Notes under the pieces: generated by a model | Database searches by the model: none | Told to the model about the DNA's origin: nothing | The model's input: the letters and a program-made list of their open reading frames with translations, nothing else | Made by a program: the position numbers and the translations under genes | In this document: positions 36,912-48,183 of the stretch, one piece after another | Layout of the letters: each line of letters starts with the position of its first letter | Numbering within the stretch: the first letter of the stretch is position 1 | Assembly: GCF_001653235.2 (NCBI RefSeq) | Contig: NC_035790.1 | Location: forward strand, 7,130,001 to 7,194,000 | DNA length: 64,000 nucleotides | Reading direction: 5' to 3' | Source: Pochonia chlamydosporia 170 | Lineage: Eukaryota; Ascomycota; Sordariomycetes; Hypocreales; Clavicipitaceae

Positions 36912-38214
36912 ATTGTTTTCTCCTTGAGAAAGTCTGTGTTCGTTCAACGGTATCGTCGTTCGGTACACGGACAAGTACTTTACTATTGCGAGGGCCGTGA
37001 TTGCTGTAGACAGACACGAAGGGGTTATGATCCAGACTAGAGTTCCAGTCCGGGTTGCCTGGCGTCGCGGACCGTATCGGAAGACCGCTGGAACAATGAT
37101 AAAGTCGCCACCGTCCCATTGACGCATAGCGAATTGCACAAAGCAAGAAACTGAATGAGCAGCGGAAATGGGCCAAATCGTCATCGATGAACCATGATTT
37201 CGATTTTTCCGACATGCACTAATAGCTCGGAGTGAGGCCAACCACTGTCGCACACAAAGAAGGTACCGCCCAAGGTAAGCTCACGGACGAATGATATACG
37301 TTCACCACGTCTGCTGGGGTTCCGGCCCATGTAACAAATTATGGGGAAGCTGGAAACAGCACCAACAGGAGAATACTGGCTGTCGGAGGCTGCTCCGAGC
37401 GAACCAGGACAACACAAACAAATGATTGTCCATCAGCACAGTTTGCACAGGGTAAGAGCAAGACAACTATTGGCTGGAGCAAATGTCCGAATCTTGATTT
37501 CATGGAGGGCAGAACTGAGTGGTGTCAGCCACTATTCCGTATGGGATGTTTTTGAACTGGCCCAGCGTTGGAGTTGGGTGTGCGCCAGTGTGGCAAAAAG
37601 GTTGAGGAATGTTGGGATGTCCAGTGGACATGAAAATGTCTGCTGGGGGTGGCGGACGATGATAATCAGTCAATTCGTTATGTACCAAGGACATGGCTGG
37701 GAAATAAAATTCCTCAAGGCCATGCAAAACTTTTTGGTATCGGTTTGTTCTTCTGCAGTTCCTGGAAACTGTCTGGTCTCTTGGTTAGCTATGCGCTAGA
37801 AAGCAGAGGGGCCGTCCTCCCTCCCAGAGTCACCCCCGGCAAGATGCCACCCAATGACGATGCAGTAGTCCAATCTCCAGGTTGTGCTACCAAAAAGGTA
37901 CATATGTAGCTTCCCTGGGACACTGATAAGGTGGTTACAGAGGCCATTGACAGTCACTCATGGCGCGGGCCTAAACCGTAGCGACAACAAGGCATATAGT
38001 TAGTTTAGTGATGGCGCGGCCATCACATAAGCAGCATGAAGTGACTAACAAGGCCATCTCGGGCAATACTTATTCCTCGGGGAACAAGAACCTACCTAGG
38101 TACCTAGGTACCTTGGTAGATATTCTTGACCCCTCTCACCACCTCTGGACTCTGCACAACATAGTTCGCTTTAATGCTCACAAAGGGCTTTTAACCGTCT
38201 TTAACTTGGGCAAT
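36912..38214. other. Intergenic region between bZIP and Zn2Cys6 genes
   Basis: About 1.3 kb with no supported gene. It includes the shared upstream DNA of two divergent regulators and, at 38091-38116, a CCTAGGTA repeat. Confidence 0.4.
38091..38116. repeat. TACCTAGG short palindromic repeat
   Basis: Two overlapping copies of CCTAGGTA plus flanking near-copies form a 26-bp self-complementary tract 100 bp before the Zn2Cys6 start codon. Single copies of CCTAGG also occur at 22374 and 19850. Such tracts are common in intergenic DNA of Sordariomycetes. Confidence 0.7.
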
Positions 38215-39257
38215 ATGGAGCAAAACTATCGTGCCTTACTTCCTAAACAAACTCTAGAATACATAGAGCAAGATGTTGCGAGTTTTGCCGGAAACGTAAG
38301 TGAGCAAGGTTCTAAGGCTGTGGTTGCGGCATGCGAGCCGTGTCGTCGTCAAAAGTGCAAGGTACGTTTCTATCAGGGCAATGCCTAGATGCTTCAACGC
38401 ACTCCAGTGAAACAAACAGTCAGCTTATCATGTCGCACCCACCAGTGTGATGGAAAGCGGCCATCCTGCACACATTGCGTCATTCAAGGCTCAAGCTGTG
38501 TGTATCTTACTGCCGCTGGTGAAACCCGATTTTCTGCATTGAAGAGGAAGTATAATTCGTTGGAAGAAGAACTCGAAACTCTCCGGAATCTTTACAGCTA
38601 CATCCAAAGTCGTCCACTATCTGAAGCGTACGACCTGGTGGCTACCATTCAATCATGTCAGGATCCTACCGAGGCAACACGACGATTTCATTCGCATGAC
38701 GACAGCATTAGGGATATGAACGCTTTCGTCGAAGCGGAAACCTCAAACGTATTCCTAGGCAGTGGAAATGTAGAGACGAGTGTAGCTCCAGCACATTATC
38801 CAGTCCGCGTCCTGGCTTACCCCTGGACGACGGTTGCTGGAGATGAGGTTGTGTCACAGCTAATTTCGCAGTTCTTTATTGCCGAGCGACCTCTAGTCTT
38901 GCCCATCGTGAATTCCCCACAGTTTATCGAAGAGATGAAAGGAGGCGACACCGGGGTCGCGATGTATTGCTCACCTCTGCTTGTTAACGCAATCTGTGCA
39001 CATCAATGTGTGAGTCATCTCCGCTCAGTCCATCATCCAGAGAAACGATTTAAACTTAGAGTATGCAGTTTCTGTCACCTGGTGAATCATCGCAGAGTAC
39101 AAAGCGCCGGGAAATGGGTCAGCGCTTCTTAGACGAAGCTTACGTCTTATTGAGAGGGGGGAAAAGCCGAGCGAATTTGGTAATGGCACAGGCACTGAAT
39201 TTGTTGTATCAAGCAGAGCTTGCAAAGGATATTCTGGATGTTGCCGTTGTTTCGTAG
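38215..39257 (+). pseudogene. Truncated Zn2Cys6 transcription factor
   Basis: There are three exons, 38215-38361, 38446-39009 and 39060-39257, with introns of 84 and 50 bp, encoding 302 residues. The binuclear zinc cluster is CEPCRRQKCK (end of exon 1) and CDGKRPSCTHC...SSC (exon 2); an intron after the third Cys is common in the family. After a short coiled linker comes the start of the fungal-specific regulatory domain (YPWTTVAGDEVVSQLISQFF, then MGQRFLDEAYVLL). The protein stops after LLYQAELAKDILDVAVVS, where relatives continue for several hundred residues, and no continuation is seen downstream. It is either a truncated remnant or a short regulator with intact DNA binding and dimerisation parts. 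Confidence 0.7.
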
Positions 39258-40290
39258 CGTGTTATACGACAATAAAAGGGTAAATCAAAGGCAACTTGAA
39301 GAACACAAGGGACGAGGGACAGATGAGATTTGAGACATCCGTACTTGCGTCCAAGGATTGTTTCCATTATTTAGAGGCCTTGGCGCTTGAGAAATTTTTG
39401 AACTGAAAGGTGCAAAAGGTAAATTAGGGAAGTGGCGAGGAGGATATGTGTTGGCGGGAGCAGGTGGGAATAGTGGCTGCCGGATGCATCTCTCCCCGGT
39501 GCCGTATTTTTGCAGCACAATAAAAACATTCGCCTGCAAGTTAACCCAAGTTCGGTGAGTCCTATTAGCTCAGACCGAGATCAGATGTGAAATGGTTCTG
39601 CTTTGTTGCCACAGCCGATAGAGATGCATTGTCAAAGTTGACTAGTTTGCTGAATGGGGGACAGGTGCTGCCGAGTCCCACGAAGGCATTCGGTATTAGA
39701 GAAGGGCTAGATGCTTGGGCATATGGTGTTCTGCGGGCAGAGAGGGAAGGGAAATTAAACAGGTAATTGTATGACAGCATAAAGAAGCCAGCAGCGCGAG
39801 ACAACAGAGCGCAATGACTAGCATGGTTCTACTGCTTTAATCGGGACAACATGATTGCGCCATTCCCATATCCGTAGTGCAGCGATGTGGTATACGTGGA
39901 AGACTCTGTATCCTAAGAAAGTAGATACATGCTTAAAATTTCACGCATAATGCAGCCATCAACGCTAGATATAGTATTGACGACGATCAACTCAACAAGG
40001 GTTGTGAAGGCTACAAGCTAACTGCGGCCGCTAATCCATCAACAGAAACTACGATCCGGATCTTCTATATCTAGCCGCTCAATCCCGAAGCAGGAGATAA
40101 GTGGTCGGAGGGATTGTAGGTTATTTCGTTCTTATCACATATACGTGTCATACTGAGCTCACATCAACGTCATTTGCGGCGCAATCATAGACAGGCATAC
40201 TAGACTTGAGATCCCCAAGATCTCCATACTAAAGACAGGAAATTGCATCCTAATCAGATATGCAATTGTCAAGTTTTCAACACTCATACA
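39258..40290. other. Intergenic region
   Basis: About 1 kb between the truncated regulator and the HhH-GPD-like gene. Short open frames only; no remnant of the missing regulator domain was recognised by eye. Confidence 0.35.
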
Positions 40291-41211
40291 ATGGTCCAAA
40301 CGCGTAATCAGAGTCGAAAAGCTGATGAGACCACTGTGGCTGAGCAAAAGCCTCAAGGCCAGGCGACTCATAATGCTCAGTCTCAGTCGCCTTCGAAGCC
40401 AACGTCGCACAATTTGTTAGGGTGCAACCACCGCGGCCAGAAACAGGAAAACGAGGATGAAAGAAATTCGGATCCAGAGTCTCCGTCAAATAATACCGCA
40501 AATAACGGCCAAGGTCTTCAGCAGATGCTGCATAGAATCTTAGACAAGCATGAGAAAACGCCATTGCAACAACTGATTGACGAGAAATGGCCCGCCAGCA
40601 ATATTGTCATGGTTCACATTCTAAATGCGCTACTTTCATCAACGCGTATTTCACATCACATTGCTTCAGAGACATTGAGATGTCTTGTAAATGAGGATTA
40701 CCACGATCTAACCGCTTTGCACGAGTCATCCTGGCAGAGGAGAACGGAAATCCTTACAAAAGGGGGATATACTCATTACCGAGAAAGGACTGCTACATAT
40801 CTTGGAGACCTGGCATATCTTATGAAGCAAAAATATGGTACGGTATTCTGGCATTAGTCGGCTTGTGCCTTTGATACATCTTTGCATAGTCATACTAACC
40901 ATGTAAAACAAGACAACGACGCGTCTAACATACTATACACAAAAGAGCATAGAGTCAAGTTACGAAGCATATTGAGAGACAGGTTAAAGGAGATTAAGGG
41001 ACTAGGCCCAGTCGGATGTGACATCTTCCTTGGCACTGTTCAGGGCTTCTGCCCAAATGTCGCACCGTATTTGGACCAGCGAAATCTAGAGATGGCCCAG
41101 AAAATCGGCTTGTCTGACGATCTGGATGCCATGTTTCGGGCACTGCATTCGAGTCCTATGGATATGGCGAAGCTTCAAGAAGCGCTCACAAGTGAAAGAT
41201 TGGATCATTAG
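40291..41211 (+). CDS. HhH-GPD superfamily-like protein (DNA glycosylase fold)
   Basis: There are two exons, 40291-40837 and 40913-41211, with a 75-bp intron (GTACGG..CTAAC..CAAG), encoding 281 residues. The first 90 residues are hydrophilic. The core then follows the helical order of endonuclease III-like glycosylases: LLSSTRISHHIASETLRCL, a Thr/Tyr-rich block (ILTKGGYTHYRERTATYLGDL), the helix-hairpin-helix LKEIKGLGPVGCDIFLGTVQ, and PYLDQRNLEMAQKIG. The Asp of PYLD sits where the catalytic Asp is expected, but the Lys of bifunctional enzymes is missing from the hairpin. Uncharacterised fungal proteins of this layout exist. Base specificity, or whether it is an enzyme, is unknown. Confidence 0.75.
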
Positions 41212-41527
41212 AGGACTCGGTCAAGTACGCTCAGATCGCAATACCACGCTCACCAAAGCCTCATCGCCACCGACAACAACCGGAAAGCCTCCCTAGCTGT
41301 ACACCTATTTGTAAATCTTTCCGTTTATTGACCTTTTATTTTGCAAATATTAACGACCAGGTTCTCCGCAATAAGGAAATGGTAGGAACGTCTACGGAAT
41401 GGCGTTTTTGTTCAGGTCGGGATACTGTCCTCATGGATTAAATGAATGATACTTTAATGTTGTATTTAATATTTCAGATCAAAATACCAATACTACAACA
41501 TCTACCAGCTATCTTGATGCAGCCGGC
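41212..41527. other. Convergent intergenic region
   Basis: These 316 bp lie between two stop codons. AT-rich, with no gene or repeat recognised. Confidence 0.35.
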
Positions 41528-41867
41528 CTACTTGGACCCGCCCTTTCTGCCAGCTTCCCTAGCCTTCTCGCTTCCAGGTTCAAATGAGCCATGAGATGCG
41601 TGGCCTCCTTGGGAGGCAATGTCTCTCTATAACAAATCAGACTAAGTTGAGTTGATTTCGTTCCACCATAGTTTCCCAAGAAGTCACATACCTGCTTATT
41701 GGCATCCATGGTAGCAAAGCCGCTTGACTGGCTCGCCTGTCCTCCCTTTGATGCGATCTCCTGGACCTCGTCCTTTGGGCTATGGTAAGTTAGCTTTCAT
41801 CCAAGCAAAATGAAACAGACTATGAATACCGGTTGGCAAAATTTCCAGGATTTTGATTTCCAGCCAT
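41528..41867 (-). CDS. con-10: Conidiation-specific protein 10 homologue (KGG-repeat stress protein)
   Basis: There are three exons, 41830-41867, 41692-41779 and 41528-41626, with introns of 50 and 65 bp, encoding 74 residues. The protein is almost entirely KGG-type repeats: NPGNFANRPKDEVQEIASKGGQ, then RDIASQGGHASHGSFEPGSEKAREAGRKGG. This matches Neurospora CON-10 and relatives over the whole length. These small hydrophilic proteins accumulate during conidiation and under desiccation, light or other stress. It is divergent from a disabled short-chain dehydrogenase gene with about 1 kb between the start codons. Confidence 0.92.
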
Positions 41868-42887
41868 GTTGGTTGTACTGAGATTTGTTGGATTTACTAT
41901 ACTTTAGGCTCAATGTACGTGTTTCTCTTAATTTTTCTTCAACGTCTTTGAACATTTAGAACAACACCGCATTTATACCGGTATATTGCGTTGTAGTAGC
42001 ACCACTTTAGTATTAGTGACGAAACTTGTCGTCAACATTCTGTCTGTGGCAAGCCTGGGCATCCATGCTGACGTAGAAATACGACATAGATGATGCGGAC
42101 ATTTTGGACTCAACAACAACCTCTCTCACATGATAGAACTTTGAATGCTATCACGCTATACTATCTGCATCTATAGACTACACTATACCAATTAGTAGCT
42201 TAAGATCGTCCGGTGGGGCCCTATTTTATGGGCAAGTTGTCCATTTATATCGGTTCTGCCATCAATAGTTTTGCCGCCGTCGGTTATTCCAACGCTAGAC
42301 TTGAGATTGCGTAGTCTGAACCTGATCGCCCGCAGAACGAGTAAGCAAAGGATTAAGCACCGTCCCTTCACTCGTGCCCGCTAGCTTCCTTGTGTGGCTA
42401 TCGTGTATCACAGAGCGTCCGGCCACTTCAGACCATGCCATTTATACACCAACAGAGTAGTATTCACTAAGACATAACTTGATTTCGTCTATTTGTTTTA
42501 TTGGTAAGGGGGTTTTTATTGGGCCACGTTCAGTTGTTGCACATGATATGCACTGTAATTTTCATCAACTCTCGTTCCACGTCGTCAATATGAATAGAGA
42601 ATTATGTCACGCAAGACGTAAATGTGACGTCGCTCATGCAACCATATCGACCTCATGAATGACACCAACTCAAAACGCAATACGGTACAACAAGTAGTAA
42701 ACTGTTTATTAGCCTTTCATGACGTCAGGAGAGCAGATATCTGGCCATTTTGTCAATGCCCGCTCGTGGATAAATGGGACATATATAAATGGGCTGCAGT
42801 TGACTGTGAGAGGCAATAAACTTGAGTTAGAATTAATCACTCAACCCGATTTTAGTTGAATCCAGATTTTGATATCTTTAACTCACC
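41868..42887. promoter_or_regulatory. Divergent promoter region of con-10 and the SDR pseudogene
   Basis: About 1 kb between two divergent start codons. A TATAAA-like element (ATATATAAATGG, 42781-42792) lies about 100 bp before the SDR start. TGACGTCA-like half-sites (TGACGTC) occur near 42628 and 42720, of the kind bound by ATF/CREB bZIP factors. Their function is inferred only. Confidence 0.4.
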
Positions 42888-43863
42888 ATGGAGACTGCAA
42901 AGGAAACACTTCACAAAGTCACGCAAGCTGGTAACAATGGCGGCTCAATCCAAGACAAGCCTGGTCTCGAACGAGATATGACGACAAAGCCGACCAAGGT
43001 TCACCTGCAACATGGAACCGAAGGACAGGCTCCATACATCCCTTGTGGAAAACTCAAAGGCAAAATGCAGTGATTACTGGCGGTGACTCTTGAATTGGTC
43101 GGTCCGTGGCCATCCTATTTGCAATGGAGGGGGCCAAAGTGGCAGTTGTCTATTTGCCGGCTGAGGAGGAAGACGCACAGCATACAAAGGCTCAGGTCGA
43201 AAAGAATGGCGGTGAAATTCTCCTCATTGCTAGTGACCTAAGCAACTCGATCAATTGCAAAGATGTCGCAGAAAGGGTAAAGGCTGCATTTGGCACAATC
43301 CATATTCTAGTTAATAATGCTGGTACTCGAAATGAAAAGGGAAGCATTTCTGATATTTCCGAGTAAGTGGATCCAAGGACAATAAAAGGGATTCCTATGT
43401 TCAAGCTAACCACTTAAACAGAGAGCAATGGGCTTCTACCTTTCGCGTTAATATTGATTCTTTCTTCTATCTAACCAAAGCTATACTACCATCTATGGCT
43501 CAAAATGGTTCCATTATCAATAGCGCTTCGGTAGACTCATATATCGGTGTCCCCAGCAGACTCGACTATGCCACAACCAAGGGCGCTATAACTGCTTTCA
43601 CTCGCTCACTCTCCAATGACCTGGTTAAGAAGGGTATTCGAGTGAACGCTGTAGCTGCTGGTCCTGTTTGGACACCTTTGGTTGCGTCGGGTGTTGATAA
43701 ACCTGGGCAACACGGACATGGCTTAGGAAATTGGACGCCAATGGGCAGAGTGGGCCAACCTGTCGAGATTGCCACCAGCTATGTCTTTCTCGCAGCAAAT
43801 GAGTCTCAGTTCATGAGTGGGCAGACACTGCATCCAAACGGGGGTATTGTGGTCAATGGCTGA
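42888..43863 (+). pseudogene. Short-chain dehydrogenase/reductase, disabled by frameshift and stop
   Basis: Exons 42888-43362 and 43422-43863 with a normal 59-bp intron would encode an NADP-type SDR of about 305 residues. The downstream part is intact: VNNAGTRNEKG, the catalytic SASVDSYIG and YATTK, and the C-terminal QFMSGQTLHPNGG. At 43063-43068 one A is missing from an A-run, so LKGKN turns into LKGKMQ and then a stop. About 35 bp later the Gly codon of the cofactor motif TGGDSGIGRS reads TGA. Both lesions fall in the nucleotide-binding site. Removing the segment as an intron would delete the Rossmann glycine motif. The N-terminal part (PYIPCGKLKGK) matches the glucose/ribitol-dehydrogenase-like SDRs that often respond to stress. 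Confidence 0.8.
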
Positions 43864-44651
43864 ATGATCTGGCATGTTTTGGTACAGGATGCTTGACTTT
43901 TGTGGTGTTGTTACCAGGCCGCTTGCAGCAGTAGTAGCATTTGTAGATAGGTCTGGAGGGAAATGTTGAGGCGCAAGTAGGAATCAAGGTGGCGGTAAGC
44001 TTAGAAGCATGAAATTATCTCGTCGTCTTCAAAGTTTTTGATTGCTAACCTATGGGGAAAGACTGAACCTTAGCTATGGCGAAATTAAATTGGAGATTGT
44101 GCATGAGGATGAACAAACCAGTGCTGTATATGCTTAGTTCTTGTCATTTTTCAATCCCGTGGTTTTGTCGCACTTTTGGCCATCTAAATGGTGCAACTAG
44201 AGCCTCGTTTTCTTCAGCCGATGAGAGCCGAGCACCGACGTGGTCAGCTTCAGTTCTTGTGGACCAATCCTGCTGCTACGTTACAATTGCAGGCACCAGA
44301 CGATTCCAGAAGAGCACGAACAATATAATTTCTCCTGTCACATTTATTCTGTCGCGGCTAGAGTAATATTCCTTGAATCTCAAGGTTGAATAGCTTTAGC
44401 TGACACTCAATGAAGGGGGTCTCTCTCGAATCAGCGGCTCGAAGGACAAAGATTTCCATTTACCCCGACAGTACATGTCATCGTGGTCTCAATGCCGTTT
44501 GCGAATCTTATATACAGATTTGAGAATTGGACACCCCGCAATTTCGTGCCAGCCTTTACTGCAGTCATTGGCATCTGCTCAACTTGGGTACCATATAAGG
44601 ATTAGATAATCCATTGCATGCAGACAAGCTCATCCTTATTTGAGTGATACC
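43864..44651. other. Intergenic region
   Basis: About 790 bp between the SDR pseudogene and the convergent FunK1 gene. No gene or repeat recognised. Confidence 0.35.
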
Positions 44652-47099
44652 TCACGTCTTTACCTCTCCCAGCCCAATCTCTGCTATAGCATCATCAAAT
44701 GCTTTGATAATTGGATCGTACAGAATATTCGGATCCTGTGGAGTGCCAGTGAAGAGACCATCCTTATGCGGGAACAAGACATCTCTTATTGCCCTGCACA
44801 AAGGTTTGACACCGTCGAAAACTTCCGGAAACTCTCTCAGAATGACTTCTAGCCCATTTTTGTCCATATCACCACGCTTGCTTTGCGCTATGTCCTCGTA
44901 ACCTCCAGTATACCACCGCGATAGCATGCTTTTTTTCGGGCGCCGACCTGACGCTCTCGATAATGACCAGCCTCGACGAGCGCAAAGCCATATTAGAACG
45001 TAAAAGAATGCTTCGAGATCGTGGCGATACGTGTGCGAAATTCCTAGAAGAACTTCAATTGCCATGAATTCCATCGTGCCCGTCCGATGTCGGGCCCCAC
45101 TAGGACCTTTGCCTTCTTCCTTAGCCAAGTCAAGGTCGATGAGCATGCCCTTGAAGCCATCAGCATTCCCCGGGTTGGTGATAATGATATTGTTTTCGGA
45201 AATATCTCGGTGCAAAATTTTCCCGTCCGTGTAGAGTGATTGATGCACTTTAATGGCGTCCCGAAGGCCTTCGAGGAGCTCGATAACAGCCTTGAACTGG
45301 CTAATGGACCGTCCCGCCGGCGAGATGGCCAATACGCGAAAGATGCGATTGGCATATGGTGTCTGATCGTGATCTTGGTGAACAAGACTAGTACCTTGCG
45401 GTTCTTGGACGGAGTAAGTTGCTCCGTTTTCTACGTGATCTGCCTTGGCCAGCTGGCTATTCGACCGGGATCTCTTAGACGCATTGCTTGACCAATCCGT
45501 TGACTTCCTCTTTCTGTGTCCGCTGCTGGCAATGCTAAGGCCGGGGAACTGGCTAAAAGAGTGGCTTAGTGGGGGTTGCGACTGCGAGAAGGACGTATTG
45601 GCACTGCGTGGCACGCCGCGAAACTTATGCGGAGTCGAGAAGACCAGGCCTTCTCGCAACTTACTTATGCTAGTGACTTCTTCCTGGTAGCCAACCACTT
45701 TCGCAATACCCTTAACACCGCGTTCGATAGCCTTGTTAAGAAGATCAGCCTCCGGCGGTCGCATGCTGGAAGTCCAAGAATATTTTACGACCCTGTCAAA
45801 TTCTGCGGCTCCAGTGGCCCTGGCGAGGAAGCAGGACGTGCCACGGCAGACAATAGCTCGCTGATGGGCGATCGGATTGGGGTCGAGTTCCAGCTGACGT
45901 TTCCGCTTCTTCCCGCGAGTTTCAACAGGTATGGTGACAAACAACTTGTTGTCTTTTGCTTTGGTAAAGGTGTCCAGGCCTAGCTCCTCGTCATTCATCA
46001 TCAAATATGCACACATGACCCGAATGAACTTCTCAGGATCCTTGTGGATGTCAAACGTAGCCCCGCTGTACGGCCCAGACCGGTCAAAGATCCATGTCTC
46101 CATCTCGGTACCGGTCAGAGTGAAGGCGTGCACGAATGATCGCGTAGGCTGGTAAGCGAACACGTTTCTCACAGCGCTGCCAACCTGAAGCCATAGGCTC
46201 TTGTTTTTCTGGTCGGACTGTTTGAGCTCGCCGACGACCAACACGTGTCTCCAGTCGTGCTTCGCATCTGATGCCTCATCTCTTCTCATTTTGACAAAGA
46301 GATCCAGTTGCCGTGTCGCCTCAGCCCCAACTCTTTTGCTTCCATTGCTTCTGAAATATGCAGCTCGTTCGGCTGCTAGAAACTCTTCCTGGAAGTTGAG
46401 CAACCAACTACATATCTCGTCCTCGCCGGCCGCGTCAGGTAACTGTGTCCATCTCTTATCAATGTCGCTATAGCGACTCTTGACGCTCTGCCAAATCCGC
46501 TCGGCTCGCCTGTTCCATTTGTGCCCTTCAAAATATTTCTTGTGGAATCCTTCGACCGCACGGTGCGTACAGTGGCGAATCTCTTCGAACACACGAGGCT
46601 CAATCTTCCGTCGCGTTTGTTCTGACCCTTGCTGCGAAGCGGACGAATGGGTTATTGGGGTTTCGAAAGACGGCGGGCGGCTCGGCGGCGGAGTCGAGTG
46701 AGAAATCGATAGGACCAGGGCTACGACGGCAGTCCATATGTCAACATCTGATGCCCGCTTGATCACAAGCTGCGATAGTGGCCGCAAAAGCTGGTACTCA
46801 AAATCTCCTTTCTGTACGCGTTGACGAACTGCCATGAGATCAGAGCCAAGGGCATCCCTGCCGGTTCTTGATGCGAGTAGCGGTGACACATCGGAAGCGG
46901 ACAAGATAGAGAATAATTTGCCTATCGCGGCCACGAACACCCTTGGCCGTTCTGGTGCATCAGCGGTGTCATCTATCTGAGAGTTTTCGCGGTGAGTGTT
47001 TCGTTCCGCCTCTCGCAAAGCTTCGCATACGATGCTGAGTGCATCACCAAGAGGATTTGCGTCGATGATCCCCTGCTCTCCCTGAGTGAGGTGATCCAT
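44652..47099 (-). CDS. FunK1 fungal-type protein kinase
   Basis: Single exon of 815 residues. The first 500 residues include a helical region and the conserved FunK1 block W(R)HVLVVGELK...VFAYQPTRSFVHAFTLTGTEMETWIFDRSG. A Ser/Arg-rich linker follows (about 510-580). The C-terminal kinase lobe has HRDISENNIII (about residue 630) as catalytic loop, LIDLDLA in place of the DFG motif, RTGTMEFMAIEVLLG as activation/APE region, and TYRHDLEAFFYVLIWLC. This is the FunK1 family (Pkinase_fungal), greatly expanded and variable between strains in filamentous and mushroom fungi; substrates are unknown. All catalytic elements appear intact. Confidence 0.92.
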   Translation of the reverse strand: MDHLTQGEQGIIDANPLGDALSIVCEALREAERNTHRENSQIDDTADAPERPRVFVAAIGKLFSILSASDVSPLLASRTGRDALGSDLMAVRQRVQKGDFEYQLLRPLSQLVIKRASDVDIWTAVVALVLSISHSTPPPSRPPSFETPITHSSASQQGSEQTRRKIEPRVFEEIRHCTHRAVEGFHKKYFEGHKWNRRAERIWQSVKSRYSDIDKRWTQLPDAAGEDEICSWLLNFQEEFLAAERAAYFRSNGSKRVGAEATRQLDLFVKMRRDEASDAKHDWRHVLVVGELKQSDQKNKSLWLQVGSAVRNVFAYQPTRSFVHAFTLTGTEMETWIFDRSGPYSGATFDIHKDPEKFIRVMCAYLMMNDEELGLDTFTKAKDNKLFVTIPVETRGKKRKRQLELDPNPIAHQRAIVCRGTSCFLARATGAAEFDRVVKYSWTSSMRPPEADLLNKAIERGVKGIAKVVGYQEEVTSISKLREGLVFSTPHKFRGVPRSANTSFSQSQPPLSHSFSQFPGLSIASSGHRKRKSTDWSSNASKRSRSNSQLAKADHVENGATYSVQEPQGTSLVHQDHDQTPYANRIFRVLAISPAGRSISQFKAVIELLEGLRDAIKVHQSLYTDGKILHRDISENNIIITNPGNADGFKGMLIDLDLAKEEGKGPSGARHRTGTMEFMAIEVLLGISHTYRHDLEAFFYVLIWLCARRGWSLSRASGRRPKKSMLSRWYTGGYEDIAQSKRGDMDKNGLEVILREFPEVFDGVKPLCRAIRDVLFPHKDGLFTGTPQDPNILYDPIIKAFDDAIAEIGLGEVKT

Positions 47100-48183
47100 C
47101 CTGGAGTCTATAAGAAACGGTAGAACATCATTACCCGAACGTGAGATTTATACGATAATCGGAGCATGTCATCCACGAGGGACCAGAAATGTGAAGAAGA
47201 TGAAGTTGAAGGACTAAATAGCGACCCCTGCCCAAATCACTAGTTCTGTTCTGCTGAGTAAGGTAACTAAACCGTCTTCAAGTGGGGATCATCAAATCGG
47301 ACACATTACGCTGGGGCCACTTGGCTTTGGTGTCCGCAATGCTCGCAGCCTTACGATTGTTCCTCTTCATCAGGCATGAGAGACCACCTCCTTCCGGATT
47401 TGTAAATACAGGATGTATCAAGAAAGGATATTTCCCAGTTGATTCTTTTTTAAAGTCTGAGTGGATGAAATAAGCAAGAGCTGGTACCTGGCTAATAGGT
47501 ACTCCGCCCCTCATTGCGGGACCTGGTGAAGGAATGTCCTAACCGGTCAGAGCTGGATGACAAGGACACTACCCTGCACACCAAGTTAAATTTGCGTTTA
47601 TCTAAAGATTTACTGTTCTTATTATACTTTGTCGGGCTTTACTGTTGGACAGGGAACTCAACGCCAAAGGGTAGTTGCATTTAAATAAGCTGCATTGCTT
47701 TCGTGTTAAATCTTTGGGTTTGGCGGTATTTGAGGTGACTATGATCGGGACAGTCCGTCACATGCCCCATTCGCGCCGGAGCTTTGTTAGGCGCACGCCA
47801 GGTAGCGATAATGGGCCTAAGTTAACTCCGTGCTGTCGGCATCGTCGCACTCCTTACACACCTACTCACTCCACGAAAGATTCCATCTGCAGCAAGCAGA
47901 ATTTTCTCGGTAGCGCCAACACCATCTGCTCAGGGAGTGCATACTCGTTATACGAGAACAGGCCGACAGATATGCTATGTGGGCGTTCGCCAGGCTCAGC
48001 TCCTGACCATCTTGTCTTTGCAAGATTAAGCCGCTGTTGGATTGGTGTGCACCGTCGAGCCCTGGCAGGCAAAGTGCACCATGGAACAGTCTCGCGGCTT
48101 ATCAATTACCTGGGCCACGCTTGGTGAGTTTAATAATTGTACGGGTATGTTTCCTGCCACCAGCTCTGTAACTTGCTTCTCCT
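47100..48183. other. Intergenic region
   Basis: About 1.1 kb between the FunK1 start and the 3' end of the next kinase-like gene. Only short open frames; no gene recognised. Confidence 0.35.

Noticed and set aside
36912..37253. N-terminal extension of the bZIP gene
   Set aside because: The frame is open but the added sequence is Trp/Cys/Arg-rich and unlike regulator N-termini; the ATG at 36911 gives a sensible protein. An extension cannot be fully excluded.
43069..43160. An intron that would rescue the short-chain dehydrogenase
   Set aside because: Any splice spanning both lesions removes the TGGDSGIGRS cofactor motif, so a working enzyme would not result.
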